From: Cryoendolithus antarcticus
Taxonomy: Eukaryota > Ascomycota > Dothideomycetes > Cladosporiales > Cladosporiaceae
DNA length: 64,000 nucleotides
Direction: 5' to 3'
NCBI GenBank assembly: GCA_002077065.1
Contig: NAJO01000040.1
Coordinates: 310,001 to 374,000 of the forward strand
A program made the position numbers and the translations under genes. Of the stretch, positions 30,401 through 41,700 are shown in pieces (position 1 is the stretch's first letter; each line of letters starts with the position of its first letter). The notes under the pieces were generated by a model. The model had not been told where the DNA came from. It made no database searches and saw nothing but the letters and a program-made list of their open reading frames with translations.

Positions 30401-30750
30401 CGTGACTTAGGAGGACTCGGCTCTGAGGCTCCTGAGACGAGGTAGGAGGTGATAGCTCACACTGCGTGGCAAATCGTACGCGCTAGGTGCGGAAGCCGCC
30501 TCGCCGTGGTCGGTGAAAAGAAATTCAGTGCTCGAGGCGCCTCCTGCACATTCTATCGCATACTACGGACGTTCCGGAGGAGGACCGGCGACAGAACGTA
30601 GTAAGCACTCGGCATCCGTCGTGCCTGTTTGTGGTCTTTGCGAGCCTGCTGCATGAGGTAGACTTGCTTGACAGAATGTTCGTATGGCCCACACTCTCGC
30701 CACTGTGGGCCTTCGGACAAACACTATTCTTATGTACCCTCGGCGGCGCA
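30401..30750. other. Spacer between F-box copies A and B
   Basis: About 350 bases with no supported gene; short frames only. Confidence 0.4.
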
Positions 30751-33219
30751 TCAGAGATAGACGTGAATTCGATGGGCGACACCAGAGTAGGACTGTGTGT
30801 GGCTACTGAAGTTCAGTCCGCTCCACGCGATCGGCTCGTGGTCCATCCAGTCTGCGACATTGCGTCCTATATCACAGGGCCAACGGCAACAGACGGACGT
30901 GTTGTTGACCAGGCAGTCACAGACCGGCAAGACGCCATGACTAGCGTCTTTGAGACTGTTCTTGACTGCCTCGGGACCCGATCGCCAACAGCTTGCAGGA
31001 TCAAGTGCTATCACTGTCTCATGCGCAAGATCATCACCATTCTCTGCACCCTCTACCGAACTTTCCAGGAAGTCAGGCGGTGTGACCAACTCACGACTGT
31101 CGAAAAAGACGAAGTCTGAGAGCGTGAGAGTCCTCGCAACCCAGGCGAAGAGCGCTGACCACGCGCTGGGACTTTCCTCAAGCTCACAGCGGGTGAAGGC
31201 TAGCCGCCGCAGAGATGGGGCTTGCGACTCGAGGATTCGGGTGAGAGGCGCGGTAGCCACACGGAATCAATCCAGGACCAGACTGCGTAGCTTCGCATGT
31301 CGTAAACCGTGAACCAGTCCTGTCACTGTCACAGTGTACATATTGCTCAGGTCTTCTTCGTATCTTGGAGGATCGTGAGCGAAGCGTATGCTCAGGAACT
31401 CCAGGCCTGGCATCACCGCCAGCCATTCACCAATCTGTATCACTCCTCGTGCAAACCTGGGGTCGTCGGATGCAAAGTCATAGAAATCAGCGTGATTAAG
31501 GTGTAACTTGAGCGTTGTGAGTCTCGCTAGCTTTGGGTGCTTCAGACTCGCATGGAGCACAAACGCTCCTTCGAGAAACGGGGCGCGACTCCCGCGAGCA
31601 CTGCAATCTAAATCCATCGATGCAGGGCCATAGTCTGTGCGTGCCAGCGCGCAGAGAAGCAGACTCACAGCCTGCGTCGAGTCTGTTGAGTTCATAGAGT
31701 CAATTGTAAACTGTGAATGGTTGTCCCGGTGGTACTCACTGAGCCGGTCGAGCCGTCGGCCGCCCATGTAAGGTTTGAGTACAGTGGCTGATCGCGCGTC
31801 GTCGTCCATACCCCCAAAGTCTCCCTCCACATCGTAGTATGCTATTCGAAAATTGACGTGGGTCCTAGAAGCTTCAAGACTCAGCAAAGCGTTATCGAAG
31901 GCCGTGAGCAAAGCACTTTCGTACTCTCGGGTGTACGGTTCGCGCACCGCAGAGTCAGAGTACAACCACCGGTACAATTTGGCAGTTGCAACTTGCTCCG
32001 CTACGCTTGTGAGCTGTTCGTGTACACTCGAAGGCGGACATTCCCTCCACTTCGGTGCGACGAGGCCAATGGTGACGCTCTCGATCTTCGCCACGACATC
32101 GGGGAAGTGCGTGAATTCGACGGGGGAGTGTATAGCCGGGTAGGTGTACAGTACCCGGATGCTGCCCAGTGTGTCCGAGCCCTGTGCTTTCGAATCATCT
32201 TATACTACCGTGTACACCTGCATCGTATGAGTGTGATGCTGGTCCCTAGCAATCTAGAAACTCGTTAGAGCTTGCAATGTGGCCGGCCTGTACGGCTGTA
32301 GGGGAAGTATACACGCAAATCCGCGTAGCTCAGGCATGTGCCCGGACGATGACGCGGATCTTCCGCATAGGGCTGTGTGATAGATCGTGTAGCGTTTCGA
32401 AATGAAGCTTTGTACGATAGCTCACATCAGTGAGCGAAGAGGAGCGCTCAAGTAACTGCGATTGCTTAGGACTATGCATAAGGTATCTCTGAATGACCTG
32501 GAGCCGGTTCCAGCATCACCGTTCAGCTGCATGACTTACACAAATGTGTACGAGTGTTGGCAAGCCGAGTCAAGCTAGGCCTGTCTGACGTCGTCCCATA
32601 ACTCTGTATTCTTGTGAGTAGTGGGAAAGCCGAGGGAGTCCTAAGCGCAGGGTCTAATTTGTGTGATGGACGCAATAATCCCGGCTGCAACGTGTCAATA
32701 AGTCCTGCGGCAAACTCAAAAGTTCCTGAATCGCACAGTCACGCCCTTCTCCCTTCTCTCGAGACACAAGAGCGCCTCCGTCAGCTTCTCAGCCAGGATG
32801 TTGCCCCGGCGCGTCTTCCGCCTGTCGTCATCAGCCAACGCTTTCGCAGCGCGCCATGGATCGCCGTTCCGATCGCGATGCTTGGACATCAGGAGCAAAG
32901 CGTCCCTCTGTGGGTAAGGCGGGACCCAGATCTCGACGTAGCCGCGAAGAATGTAAGGGTGTTTGGCTATGCTAATCAACCTCTTGAGGCCGGAGCGAGT
33001 GTAGACTAAACCTTTTCCGGTGTTCAGAGCCGCGCGATAGCTCTCGAGACTATGCGCGTAGAGTGCGCGTGCCGAGAGGCGGAAGGCGGATAGGTCCTTG
33101 CTTGACAGGTCACTAGCTATCACATTGATGAGCTCGGCGGGTAGGACGGCCAGTCCTGATGTCGGGTTGATATATTCCAGCTCGACGACCACAACAGCAT
33201 CCCCACTAGTATCGTTCAT
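30751..33219 (-). pseudogene. F-box family gene with internal stops (copy B)
   Basis: The N-terminal piece starts at the ATG 33219 (168 codons, to TGA at 32716) and has an F-box-like segment LAVLPAELINVIASDLSSKD followed by LSAFRLSARALYAHSLESYR. It ends in VTVRFRNF, where homologous proteins would continue. A segment of about 510 bases (32203-32715) has no coding signal. A second open piece runs from about 32199 to 31270 without an ATG start (EFTHFPDVVAKIESVTIGLV, WLAVMPGLEFLSIRFA). It is followed, after one in-frame TGA at 31267-31269, by a third piece in the same frame to 30751 (FRVATAPLTRILESQAPSLR ... DHEPIAWSG). The order fits one ancestral F-box protein of some 750 residues. It could instead be two genes; the sequence does not decide. 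Confidence 0.55.
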
Positions 33220-33629
33220 GTTGGCGACAAGGTACGTTGAAGGTTGACGAACCTTTTGGATTGGCCTTCCGTATACTGTATAAGCTGCGGCATAATTGCC
33301 CTGTCGAGATGCCAAAGGAGCTCAGGCCAGGTCGCTTGACAGCTAAGCGAGATGCAGTATGGACAGTGCCGGGGTTACCGGAAGCTTTTGGAATCTATCT
33401 ATCGTGGAGTGGCCTTGACGTGCATGAGCTTCGTTCTCCTGAGCTCGGCTCGTGATCATCAACACCATCAAGTCTTAGCCAGATGGCATTTTGTGAAATC
33501 TCACACCACAACGTCCAGCACGCCAGTGTGTCTGTGCTGCCATCCCATGGCATATGCATCTTCTCCCGAGCGCCCTTACTATGCATGCAACCAGTCATCA
33601 TCATTCGCACATCACTCTTACTCCATCGC
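33220..33629. other. Intergenic region between F-box copy B and uba3
   Basis: About 410 bases; 5' flank of copy B and 3' flank of uba3, both minus strand. A plus-strand frame at 33352-33774 overlaps the uba3 end and looks like chance. Confidence 0.4.
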
Positions 33630-35003
33630 TCACCGAAAGCGAACCTTGTATCGGAACGCAATGGCAAACGCGGGATCCGTCACAGCCATCTCCTCCCCGT
33701 CATCCAGCAGCTCCTTAAGCTTCCGCTTCAAGTTCGGTCTCGTCTGCTCCTCCAGACTGGCAGGACTCGAGTAGTATAGTGACTTCTGTCCTGTGCTTAC
33801 GTTGGGCTTCTTCAGCTGACTTTCCGGGCGCTCGGCTAAGCTTTCCACGAGCGCCTCGAGTGTCTGCTCCGGATCGATCGACAGGTCCTTTGGCAGATTG
33901 CCGCACACTGGGCAGTCCTCCTTCCTCTCAGCCTCGAATGTGAATGTGTAGACCCCGGCGTCGCCAGTGTACTGCATGTAATTATTCGTTCCAGGCATGC
34001 CAATACAAGGTGCAGCACTCGTGACCAGCTTGAAAGCCTCGTTACAACAGGACGCTGCGATGATAGCATTCGTCGACGCGATCGCCGGGATGATGTTCTT
34101 AACGACGCCTTGAGTCATGCTGTAGGTCACACCCTCGATGTTGAACTCCTTCGCTCGGCCGAGAGCTTTCTCATACAGCCAAGTGATGTGAGCTGGGTCG
34201 TCAGTGTCAAGCACGATGTCCTTACGCTCCTCCTCCCACTTGATGATGTGTGCCCACTCAATGCAATGCTGTGGTTGACGCGGGATGGTGGCAAGTGTGC
34301 AGAGTGGCACAGCTGCCCGGGGTGCGTGCATGTCAAGTTGACACTCGATGCAAGAAGTCATCGTGGGCAGTATCACGCGAGACTGACCCTTGAAGCCTTC
34401 GGTGCCGCCGTCGATGAGTGGCTTGAGCGAGTCCGGGTTGTCCATGTCTACCATGCCGACGAGCGTGGCGTTGATCCAGCGACGAGCTTCGATACTGTCC
34501 AGACCGCAGATGACAACGTTGAACTGCATGTAGTAGTCTTCGTCCTAGCTTCGGGATCAGTACATCAATCGCCAAAACAGGGTAGCGTCACAACCAACCT
34601 TGTCTTGGATCTTGCCAACGTACGGCGTAATCTGACATCCAGGCACTCGCTTCATCACGAACTCGGCCGCTACTGTAGCTTTTGCATTGCCGACGTCCTT
34701 TGCGCGGAACAGGAATTGCCTGTTCAGGTTCGAGACATCAATCGTGTCCATGTCGATCACATCGATGTTCTTGAAGCCGGACAGTGCAAGGTTCTTCAAG
34801 ATCTCGCATCCCAGACCGCCAGCTCCGATGACGAGGATGCGAGCATTATCGAGGCTGGCAATCGGCACTTCCCCAGGCACGAAAGCTTCCGGATCTGTGT
34901 ACGCGCCAGGCCGGGACAGCAACGTGTCGAGGTGTTTCCATTTGGCGCGGCCTGACCCATGACCGTTCATGACAGGCGCATTGGGCGCCATCACAGCAGC
35001 CAT
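33630..35003 (-). CDS. uba3: NEDD8-activating enzyme E1 catalytic subunit Uba3
   Basis: Catalytic half of the Uba3-Ula1 heterodimer that adenylates NEDD8/Rub1 and forms the thioester passed to Ubc12, for cullin neddylation. Two exons: 35003-34599 and 34544-33630, with a 54-nt intron 34598-34545 (GTTGGT...TAG); 439 residues. The nucleotide-binding ThiF motif is [18 protein letters not shown] (about 55-72), followed by [16 protein letters not shown]. Zinc-binding Cys pairs are CIEC (about 200-203) and CPVCG later. The active Cys should be that of [18 protein letters not shown] (about 217). The C-terminal ubiquitin-like E2-binding region ends in [15 protein letters not shown]. Divergent from tel2. 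Neddylation activates the cullin-RING ligases that F-box and BTB proteins serve, so the neighbouring adaptor families belong to the same pathway, though clustering is probably accidental. Confidence 0.95.
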
Positions 35004-35222
35004 GATGATAGGTAGTGTGATGTTGGACTGAAGTCATCGTTTGACAGCGTGGAAGTCAACTTACAGCGAGCCCACTGGCCTCAGGCATACGTTCTGCCTG
35101 AGGCAGCTACGATCGAGACATCAACGGCAGCCTACTTTCATCTTTCATTCACAATAGCATTCCATGTGCAATCCGTCTCCACAAGACACAGCCTTGCTAG
35201 TCGTCATGTGTGCGGGAATAGG

Positions 35223-38200
35223 ATGGAAGATCTTCTGAAGGCTGCGCGGACGGTGGACCGCAATGTCTCTGCGAAGCAGAACCATCTCACGGCCATCGAT
35301 CGCACTTCTGAGCCATTGCGAAGTATCTCCAAAGAACCTTTTGATGGATCGACGACACATCCTATCCCATCAAAATCGGCGCTTGTTTTCGGGAGGCCTC
35401 GAACTGCGAAAGAGGTCCTAGATATCTTACGTGCAGAGCCGAGCCCTTCGCAATTGATAGCCTCACTCTCTGCTTTATTGGAACCAGCAAGTCTCGATGA
35501 TGTCTTCGAAGCCAGCTGTCCTGGACCACTGCAGGCGCAGATAGTCAACACTCTCCTCACTCTGATCATTCCCAACTGCTGGTCAAGCTCGGATCGCGAG
35601 ATCAAGGGACTGCTGAGAAGCTCTTTGTCGACGGTGACTGCTATCAGCGCAATCGTTTCCAGCATCCAAGCACTGATCGCACAACTCAACACCAAGCGCG
35701 AGGCCCAAGATACTGGGAGATGTGTAGACCTTATTTCGGTGCTGTCTGAGGTGCTGAAACCAGACAATCGTGTTCATGAGATATATGCCTCGCTGAGCAG
35801 CACTTCGACAGCCAAAGTGAAGCTGGACCTTACCTGGAAGTCATTCGCAAACATCATCGGCTCCGGCAAGGTGCTTAGTGTGGTCGCCGAGGCAGAGGAT
35901 GCACTGCCAGACACGACTCTCGCGAAGGAGCATCGATGGCTGGCCACAGGCAGCGATTACGCAGCATGGCTCGGTCGTAGTATAGCGTACTTTGCAGTCA
36001 CGGAGCATGTATCGGATGATGCATCCACATCCCAAGCACTATCTCAGCTCCTCGCTAGGGCCTTGACTGTAGGCCATGCTCTGCCATTCATCGCCGCTTT
36101 CCACACAACACTCTTGCAGAGACTTGCCGAATCAAGTCACACGCCTGTCACTGCATTGAGGTACACGACCCAACCCTTGCCCGCGCACTCGAAGCGAGCC
36201 TTCCTGGAACACACCCTCCGCTGGCTGGCCCCTCTCATTTCTCACCACGATACATACCATCTTGCGCCAGCGTCATCCTCACAAGGCGTCTCTGCCGCCG
36301 CGTACCTCGTCGATGAACTTGTCGCAAATGATCAGACAATGCAGCACAATCTGATACCCTTCGTCACCGACCCGACAACTTCAAGCACATTCCCGCTCGC
36401 CATACGCAGGGCCGTATTCGCTGTGATCTCCCGCGATGAAGACGACACACTGCATACAATTTTCAAGGACATTTTGCGGAACTTTAGCGACCCGCTGTTC
36501 ATCATGCACGCACCTACGATACAGCAGGAAAGTATGGCACAGACTCTGCTAGTCGCAGCCGGGTACATACACCGTACCACTCCTGTGGCGCTTCTTACGC
36601 TAGTCCGCTCGTCCGGCCACATGCAAGGAGTCAGTAGCCGACTGGACGCATCCAACACTCGTGCCAGATGGCTGGGCATGATTATCGGTACTGCACTATC
36701 CGGGCTCGTTGACAAGGAGGGGATGAAGATGAACTTCGGCACAGACGACATGCAGACGGCTGATGCACACTGGTATCTCGACTTAGTCAAGGTCGATGAC
36801 GATCTCGGCTCGCGCGAGTCGCTGCTGAAGCTCACCACGCAAGACATCGTAGCGCGGCGTCCACGTCCAAAGCACGAGAAACGGACGACGACACTGCCTG
36901 TCATTGATGGCAAGCCTACGTTTGGCCCACTTGGGCCACCTCAGGCGCCTGTGCAGCAGACCGAAGTCGAAGGTGCCAAAGTCACGGAGATACTCGATAG
37001 CTCATCTGAGGCTGACGATGAGTTGAAGCCCTATGCTAAGCCAGATAGTGATCCGGAGGATAGCGATGAGGATGCTACGCTGGTCGATCGCAACAAGACG
37101 CGACCTCCAGCGTACATTAGGGACTTGATGACCATGTTAAGAGACACTGAGAACCACGGGCCATTTACGCTAGGTCTAAAACATGCTGCTAGTCTCACCA
37201 GACGCAAGATCGGCTTCGGCAAGGAAGTCTCCGACCACGCAGAGGAGCTTGCGCGAATCCTTTGCAGTCTCCAAGACCCATTTGACACTGACGACTTTGA
37301 CGAGCTCAAGCTACAAGCTCTGATTGCTGTCGTCATGAGCAGTCCGATCACCATTGCTCCCTGGCTGGGTCGACAGGCTTTCGTCGGTGAATATTCCATC
37401 GCACAACGCTGCGTAATGCTCACTGCTCTCGGCCTGAGTGGACGTGAGCTCGCGGGTCTGCAAGAGCCGGATGGATTGAACCCCGTCTCGTCGAAACCAT
37501 CGTTTCCGAGCAAGCAGTTGCCCTCGCACCTGCATGACACCTACACGCCGCCGACGCGCCGCCTCGAAGCTGCACACCTCTCGTTAGAGAAGTCTCTCAT
37601 CGCGCCTCTGGCACTGCAAGCAGCGGACCAAAGCACAGCTCACCTCAATGCAGTCAAAGTCCGCACATTCTCCTCCCGCATGGCGACGGCTCGCACGAAG
37701 CGGAAAGAACTTCCGAACGGGCTTGCGAAGATCTTTGCGCAGTGCTACTTCACTCCGCTCGTGCGGAGCTATCAGAAAGATGTAGCAGCGTACGGATCTG
37801 GGAGTGTGTGGGTCAGTGCACCGTTCCTCCTCGTCACGCTGTTAAAGACATTGGCGTTGTTGCTCCATGCTTCTGGACCGGCCACATTGGGACTGCGGGA
37901 AGTTGCAGAGGAGTTCTGGCAGATGCTGCTGGCACTACGAGTACAAGCGCTGGGCGATATTACCGTTCTTGAAGCTGTGCTGTTTGGCTTCTTGACCCTA
38001 CTTGAGGTAAATACTAATAAGCAGCAACTAGCAGATGAGTTCTCGAGGCAGCTTATGGAGACGCGAGACTGGGTCGATATGGTGTTTGAGCGCACTGGCG
38101 CTAGCGGGCTTGTAGATCAGGACGGAACGGGTGAGGTGGCCAAGGTCAGGACACTGGCTGCTGGGTTGCTTGTGCGGGCTGGTGAGATCATGGAAGCATC

Positions 38201-38237
38201 GAGAGCGGCGTTCATGGGTGGTATGAGTGACTTCTAG
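35223..38237 (+). CDS. tel2: Telomere length regulator Tel2 (TTT complex)
   Basis: 1004-residue alpha-helical repeat protein. Tel2 with Tti1 and Tti2 forms the TTT chaperone complex that matures the PIKK kinases (ATM/Tel1, ATR/Mec1, TOR) through Hsp90. The conserved C-terminal domain is clear: PPAYIRDLMTMLRDTENHGP, then HAASLTRRKIGFGKEVSDHA followed by EELARILCSLQDPFDTDDF and SIAQRCVMLTALGLSGRELAG. An acidic Ser/Asp stretch precedes it (DSSSEADDELKPYAKPDSDP, with EDSDEDAT after), similar to the CK2-phosphorylated site by which Tel2 binds the R2TP complex. I start at the ATG 35223 (MEDLLKAARTV); the frame extends upstream to a GTG only. No intron. The 219-bp gap to uba3 must serve both promoters. 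Confidence 0.9.
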   Translation: MEDLLKAARTVDRNVSAKQNHLTAIDRTSEPLRSISKEPFDGSTTHPIPSKSALVFGRPRTAKEVLDILRAEPSPSQLIASLSALLEPASLDDVFEASCPGPLQAQIVNTLLTLIIPNCWSSSDREIKGLLRSSLSTVTAISAIVSSIQALIAQLNTKREAQDTGRCVDLISVLSEVLKPDNRVHEIYASLSSTSTAKVKLDLTWKSFANIIGSGKVLSVVAEAEDALPDTTLAKEHRWLATGSDYAAWLGRSIAYFAVTEHVSDDASTSQALSQLLARALTVGHALPFIAAFHTTLLQRLAESSHTPVTALRYTTQPLPAHSKRAFLEHTLRWLAPLISHHDTYHLAPASSSQGVSAAAYLVDELVANDQTMQHNLIPFVTDPTTSSTFPLAIRRAVFAVISRDEDDTLHTIFKDILRNFSDPLFIMHAPTIQQESMAQTLLVAAGYIHRTTPVALLTLVRSSGHMQGVSSRLDASNTRARWLGMIIGTALSGLVDKEGMKMNFGTDDMQTADAHWYLDLVKVDDDLGSRESLLKLTTQDIVARRPRPKHEKRTTTLPVIDGKPTFGPLGPPQAPVQQTEVEGAKVTEILDSSSEADDELKPYAKPDSDPEDSDEDATLVDRNKTRPPAYIRDLMTMLRDTENHGPFTLGLKHAASLTRRKIGFGKEVSDHAEELARILCSLQDPFDTDDFDELKLQALIAVVMSSPITIAPWLGRQAFVGEYSIAQRCVMLTALGLSGRELAGLQEPDGLNPVSSKPSFPSKQLPSHLHDTYTPPTRRLEAAHLSLEKSLIAPLALQAADQSTAHLNAVKVRTFSSRMATARTKRKELPNGLAKIFAQCYFTPLVRSYQKDVAAYGSGSVWVSAPFLLVTLLKTLALLLHASGPATLGLREVAEEFWQMLLALRVQALGDITVLEAVLFGFLTLLEVNTNKQQLADEFSRQLMETRDWVDMVFERTGASGLVDQDGTGEVAKVRTLAAGLLVRAGEIMEASRAAFMGGMSDF

Positions 38238-38709
38238 GTATATCGCACTTCATATGAGGCAGCAGTGATACAGTAGCGCTGATGCCTCGACAACAAGTCC
38301 CTGGTTCGTATATACTTCACGTTCATTTTACTTCATAGAGTGAAGCCTGCGGGTGTACCCATGCCTCATCGGGTTTAGCGCGACTGATGTGAAGCAGCCG
38401 AACACTTTACATGAGCTCACTCGCACCCACGACTGTCTATTTAACCAATCACTCTCCACCGCCCTCGTTCCTCCATCGGTAGGCGCAACAACGGATGCAC
38501 TGACTGGAGACATTTCCGTATTACATCGAACAACATCAAACTACGCAAGATTGAGGATTGATTCAACATCCGAACCGGAGCGCACGCAGTCAGCCGGCCG
38601 CCAGACTTCAGCACACAGCGCATCGCAGGCTCACTGCGCGCACTGCAGAATTTGATGAAAGCGAGCTATCAGGAAGCTCGCGCGGCGCGTGGGCGTGCAC
38701 GGCGGCGAG
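38238..38709. other. Intergenic region tel2-taf2
   Basis: 472 bases, 3' UTR of tel2 and promoter of taf2. No gene, RNA or repeat recognised. Confidence 0.45.
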
Positions 38710-41700
38710 ATGTCTGGCTACGATGAGGACACCTTGGGGAGTGATGCGCTGCACTACAATGTCTTGAAGCAGCGGGTGGACATCGAGGTGGACTTGGCGC
38801 GGCAGTCCATCAAAGGCAGCACTGAGCTCACGATCCAGCCCTTGGTGCGCAATCTGAAGGAAGTGCGCCTACACTTTCGCCAGGGCAAGGCATCAGGTGT
38901 ACAAGTCAACGGGCTCACGACGAAATGGCAGCTCCAGGATCCTTACGCGAAGATGCGCATGCCCGCGAGGTCCACAGTCGAGCAACATGGCATGTTGAAG
39001 TCGCGCATAGAAGACTACGTGGGGCCTGCTCCCATGCCCAACCTCGTCATCATGCTACCATCGAAGCTGAAGATCCAGGAGATCCAGCTGGATGCGGTGA
39101 CTGCTATGCCAACTTATGCTGCGACGCCAAGTCTGCAGAAGCTAGAGTCAGATGCGATGGCGATTCTGGAGACGCCGACAGTATCAGCACTCCAGAGCAG
39201 TGCGCAGTTTGCGCCAATCAAGATCTACATCGACTTTGAGGTACCAGACTTCCGGGACGGGCTACACTTCGTTGGGTGCGACGACTCGGACCCTCGGTAC
39301 CCGTATGTGTACTCGAAGGGAGAGCTTGCGCCGGGCAATACATCTTGTATCTTCCCTTGCTTGGACGATACGACGACGAGGTGTGTCTGGGAGATAGCGA
39401 TCACATGCGCACGAACACTGGGTGACGCATTCCGCGTAGCGCCTGCAGCACCTCCTCCTGTCGCTCTCATGCGACCTGGCGACCCGGGCATTAACGTTGT
39501 AATGCATGATGGCGACGAGCAGGGGTATTCTATCCCACTGGAACCCGTTGACACTGCGCTGGAACTCGTGATATGCTCTGTGGGCGACTTGATCAGCGAT
39601 ATTGTGGACTCTGACGACGAAAGCAGGCATACAGCAACGTTCGGTGTCGCCACTGCCGTCACAGCGCGCCACGTGGGTTTCGCAATTGGGCCGTTCGAGC
39701 ACGTCGACTTAGCTGAGTTCAGGACTGCAGAAGAAGAGGAACGGCTGGGTCGAAGCGCAATCAAGATTGATGCGTACTGTCTGCCGGGTCATATGGAGGC
39801 GCTACGGAACACAGCATTCCCAGTCTCGATGATGGTGGACTACTTTGGAGTTCAATTCGGCTCCTTTCCATTTCCAGACTACCGAATGTTGTTCGTGGAC
39901 GACCTCATACATGACACAGTTCCAGCAGCAGGTCTGACGTTCTGCAGTGCGACCCTGTTGTTCCCAGATGAAATCCTAGCGCCAATCACTGTCAACACCA
40001 AGAAGCTCGTTCGAGCTGTGGCAGATCAGTGGATTGGCGTTAATGTGGTTGCGAGGACAACAGATGACGAATGGGTCGTATCTGGCATAGCTGGCTTTAT
40101 GACCGACATGTTCATCAAGAAATTGTTCGGCGTGAATGAGTACAAGTGGCACCAGAAAGTCATGGCCGAGAAGATCTACGAGCTGGACGTCGAGCGGCCG
40201 TCCCTCGAATTGCTCGGCAGACTGCTGCATTATGATCCTACTATACGCGAGTTTGTCAACATGAAGTCCTCCATGGTTCTTGCGATACTCGACCGACGCC
40301 TGCTCAAAGCTAGTAACTCTACAGGCGTTACTCGAGTCATCAACAAGATCTTCTTGAACGCCAAAACAGGCACTCTGAATAACGGGGAGCTGACGAAAGA
40401 CGACTTCCAGCGGACTGCTGAGAGACTCGGTCATAGCAAGCTCGAACCCTTCTTTCGTCAGTGGGTCCAAGGTGCGGGCTGTCCGATCTTCGACGTCAAG
40501 CAGCGCTTCAATAAGAAGAAGCTCGTCGTTGAGATGACCATCACCCAGCGACAGACGGAGCGTCTGACGAAGCCTGCGTTCCAGCCGAGCAACTTCATGA
40601 GGGAAGTCAAGGAAGACATCGGGTCAGTGTGGGCGCCTGAGCCACAGGCAGTATTCACTGGGCCGATGACAGTTCGCATCCACGAGGCTGATGGCACGCC
40701 CTATGAGCACATAATAGATATCAAGGAGCATGTCACCAAGCTTGACATCCCGTACAACACAAAGTACAAGCGACTCAAGCGCTCACGACGGCAGAAGGAA
40801 CGCAATCAGCAGAAGGACAATCATGGAGACGCTGGCGAAGGTGGCGAAGATGCTCTTATCTACTGTCTCGGCGACATCCTTGAAACTGCTGAAGAAGTCG
40901 AAGAGTGGAAGCTCAAGGACTGGACGCCTGAAGACGAGAACTTGATGGGTCAAGAGAGCTACGAGTGGATCCGCATGGACACCGACTTCGAATGGCTTGG
41001 AAAGATCCACTTACAGATGCCGATGTACATGTACGTCAGTCAGCTGCAGCAGGACAGGGATCTTGTTGCACAGTACGAGAGTGTGAACTATATTGCAGAC
41101 TGTGGTGCTTACCAGACGAGCATGAGTGTCATGCTCAGAACTCTGATAGACAAACGCTACTTCCACGGCATCCGGACTCTGGCAGCGAAAGCTATCGCAG
41201 AGACTGGACGGGATCGACTGAGAGATGTCGGCATGTTCATGCTTGAAAAGGCGTTCAGCTCAATGTTCTGCTTTGAGGGCAAGACCATGACTCGACCGAA
41301 TGACTGGTCTGATCGGGTGAACTTCATCCTGCAATGCGCAATCCCGCAAGCGATGGTCAAGCTTCGAAACGACGAGGGCAAGGTGCCAATGGCCGTCAGA
41401 CGCTTCTTCGTGGACAAGCTGAAGTTCAATGACAACTCGAACAACGAGTATTCGGATGCACACTACATCGCTACACTGATGAAGTGTCTGGCGCAGTCGC
41501 TGGTCATCTCGCATCGGAAGAAGCAGCCGACCTACGACTTCGAGTTTGGCGATCATGATCCAATGCCAATCGATGAGGTGGATCATGATGCCGACTTTGA
41601 GCAAGAGGCATTCGCTGAGATTGAGCGCTACCGCCGCATCGACGAGTGGATATCCTCATACCAAAACATCTACTCGACGACTGCGATCGAGTGCTTGCAG

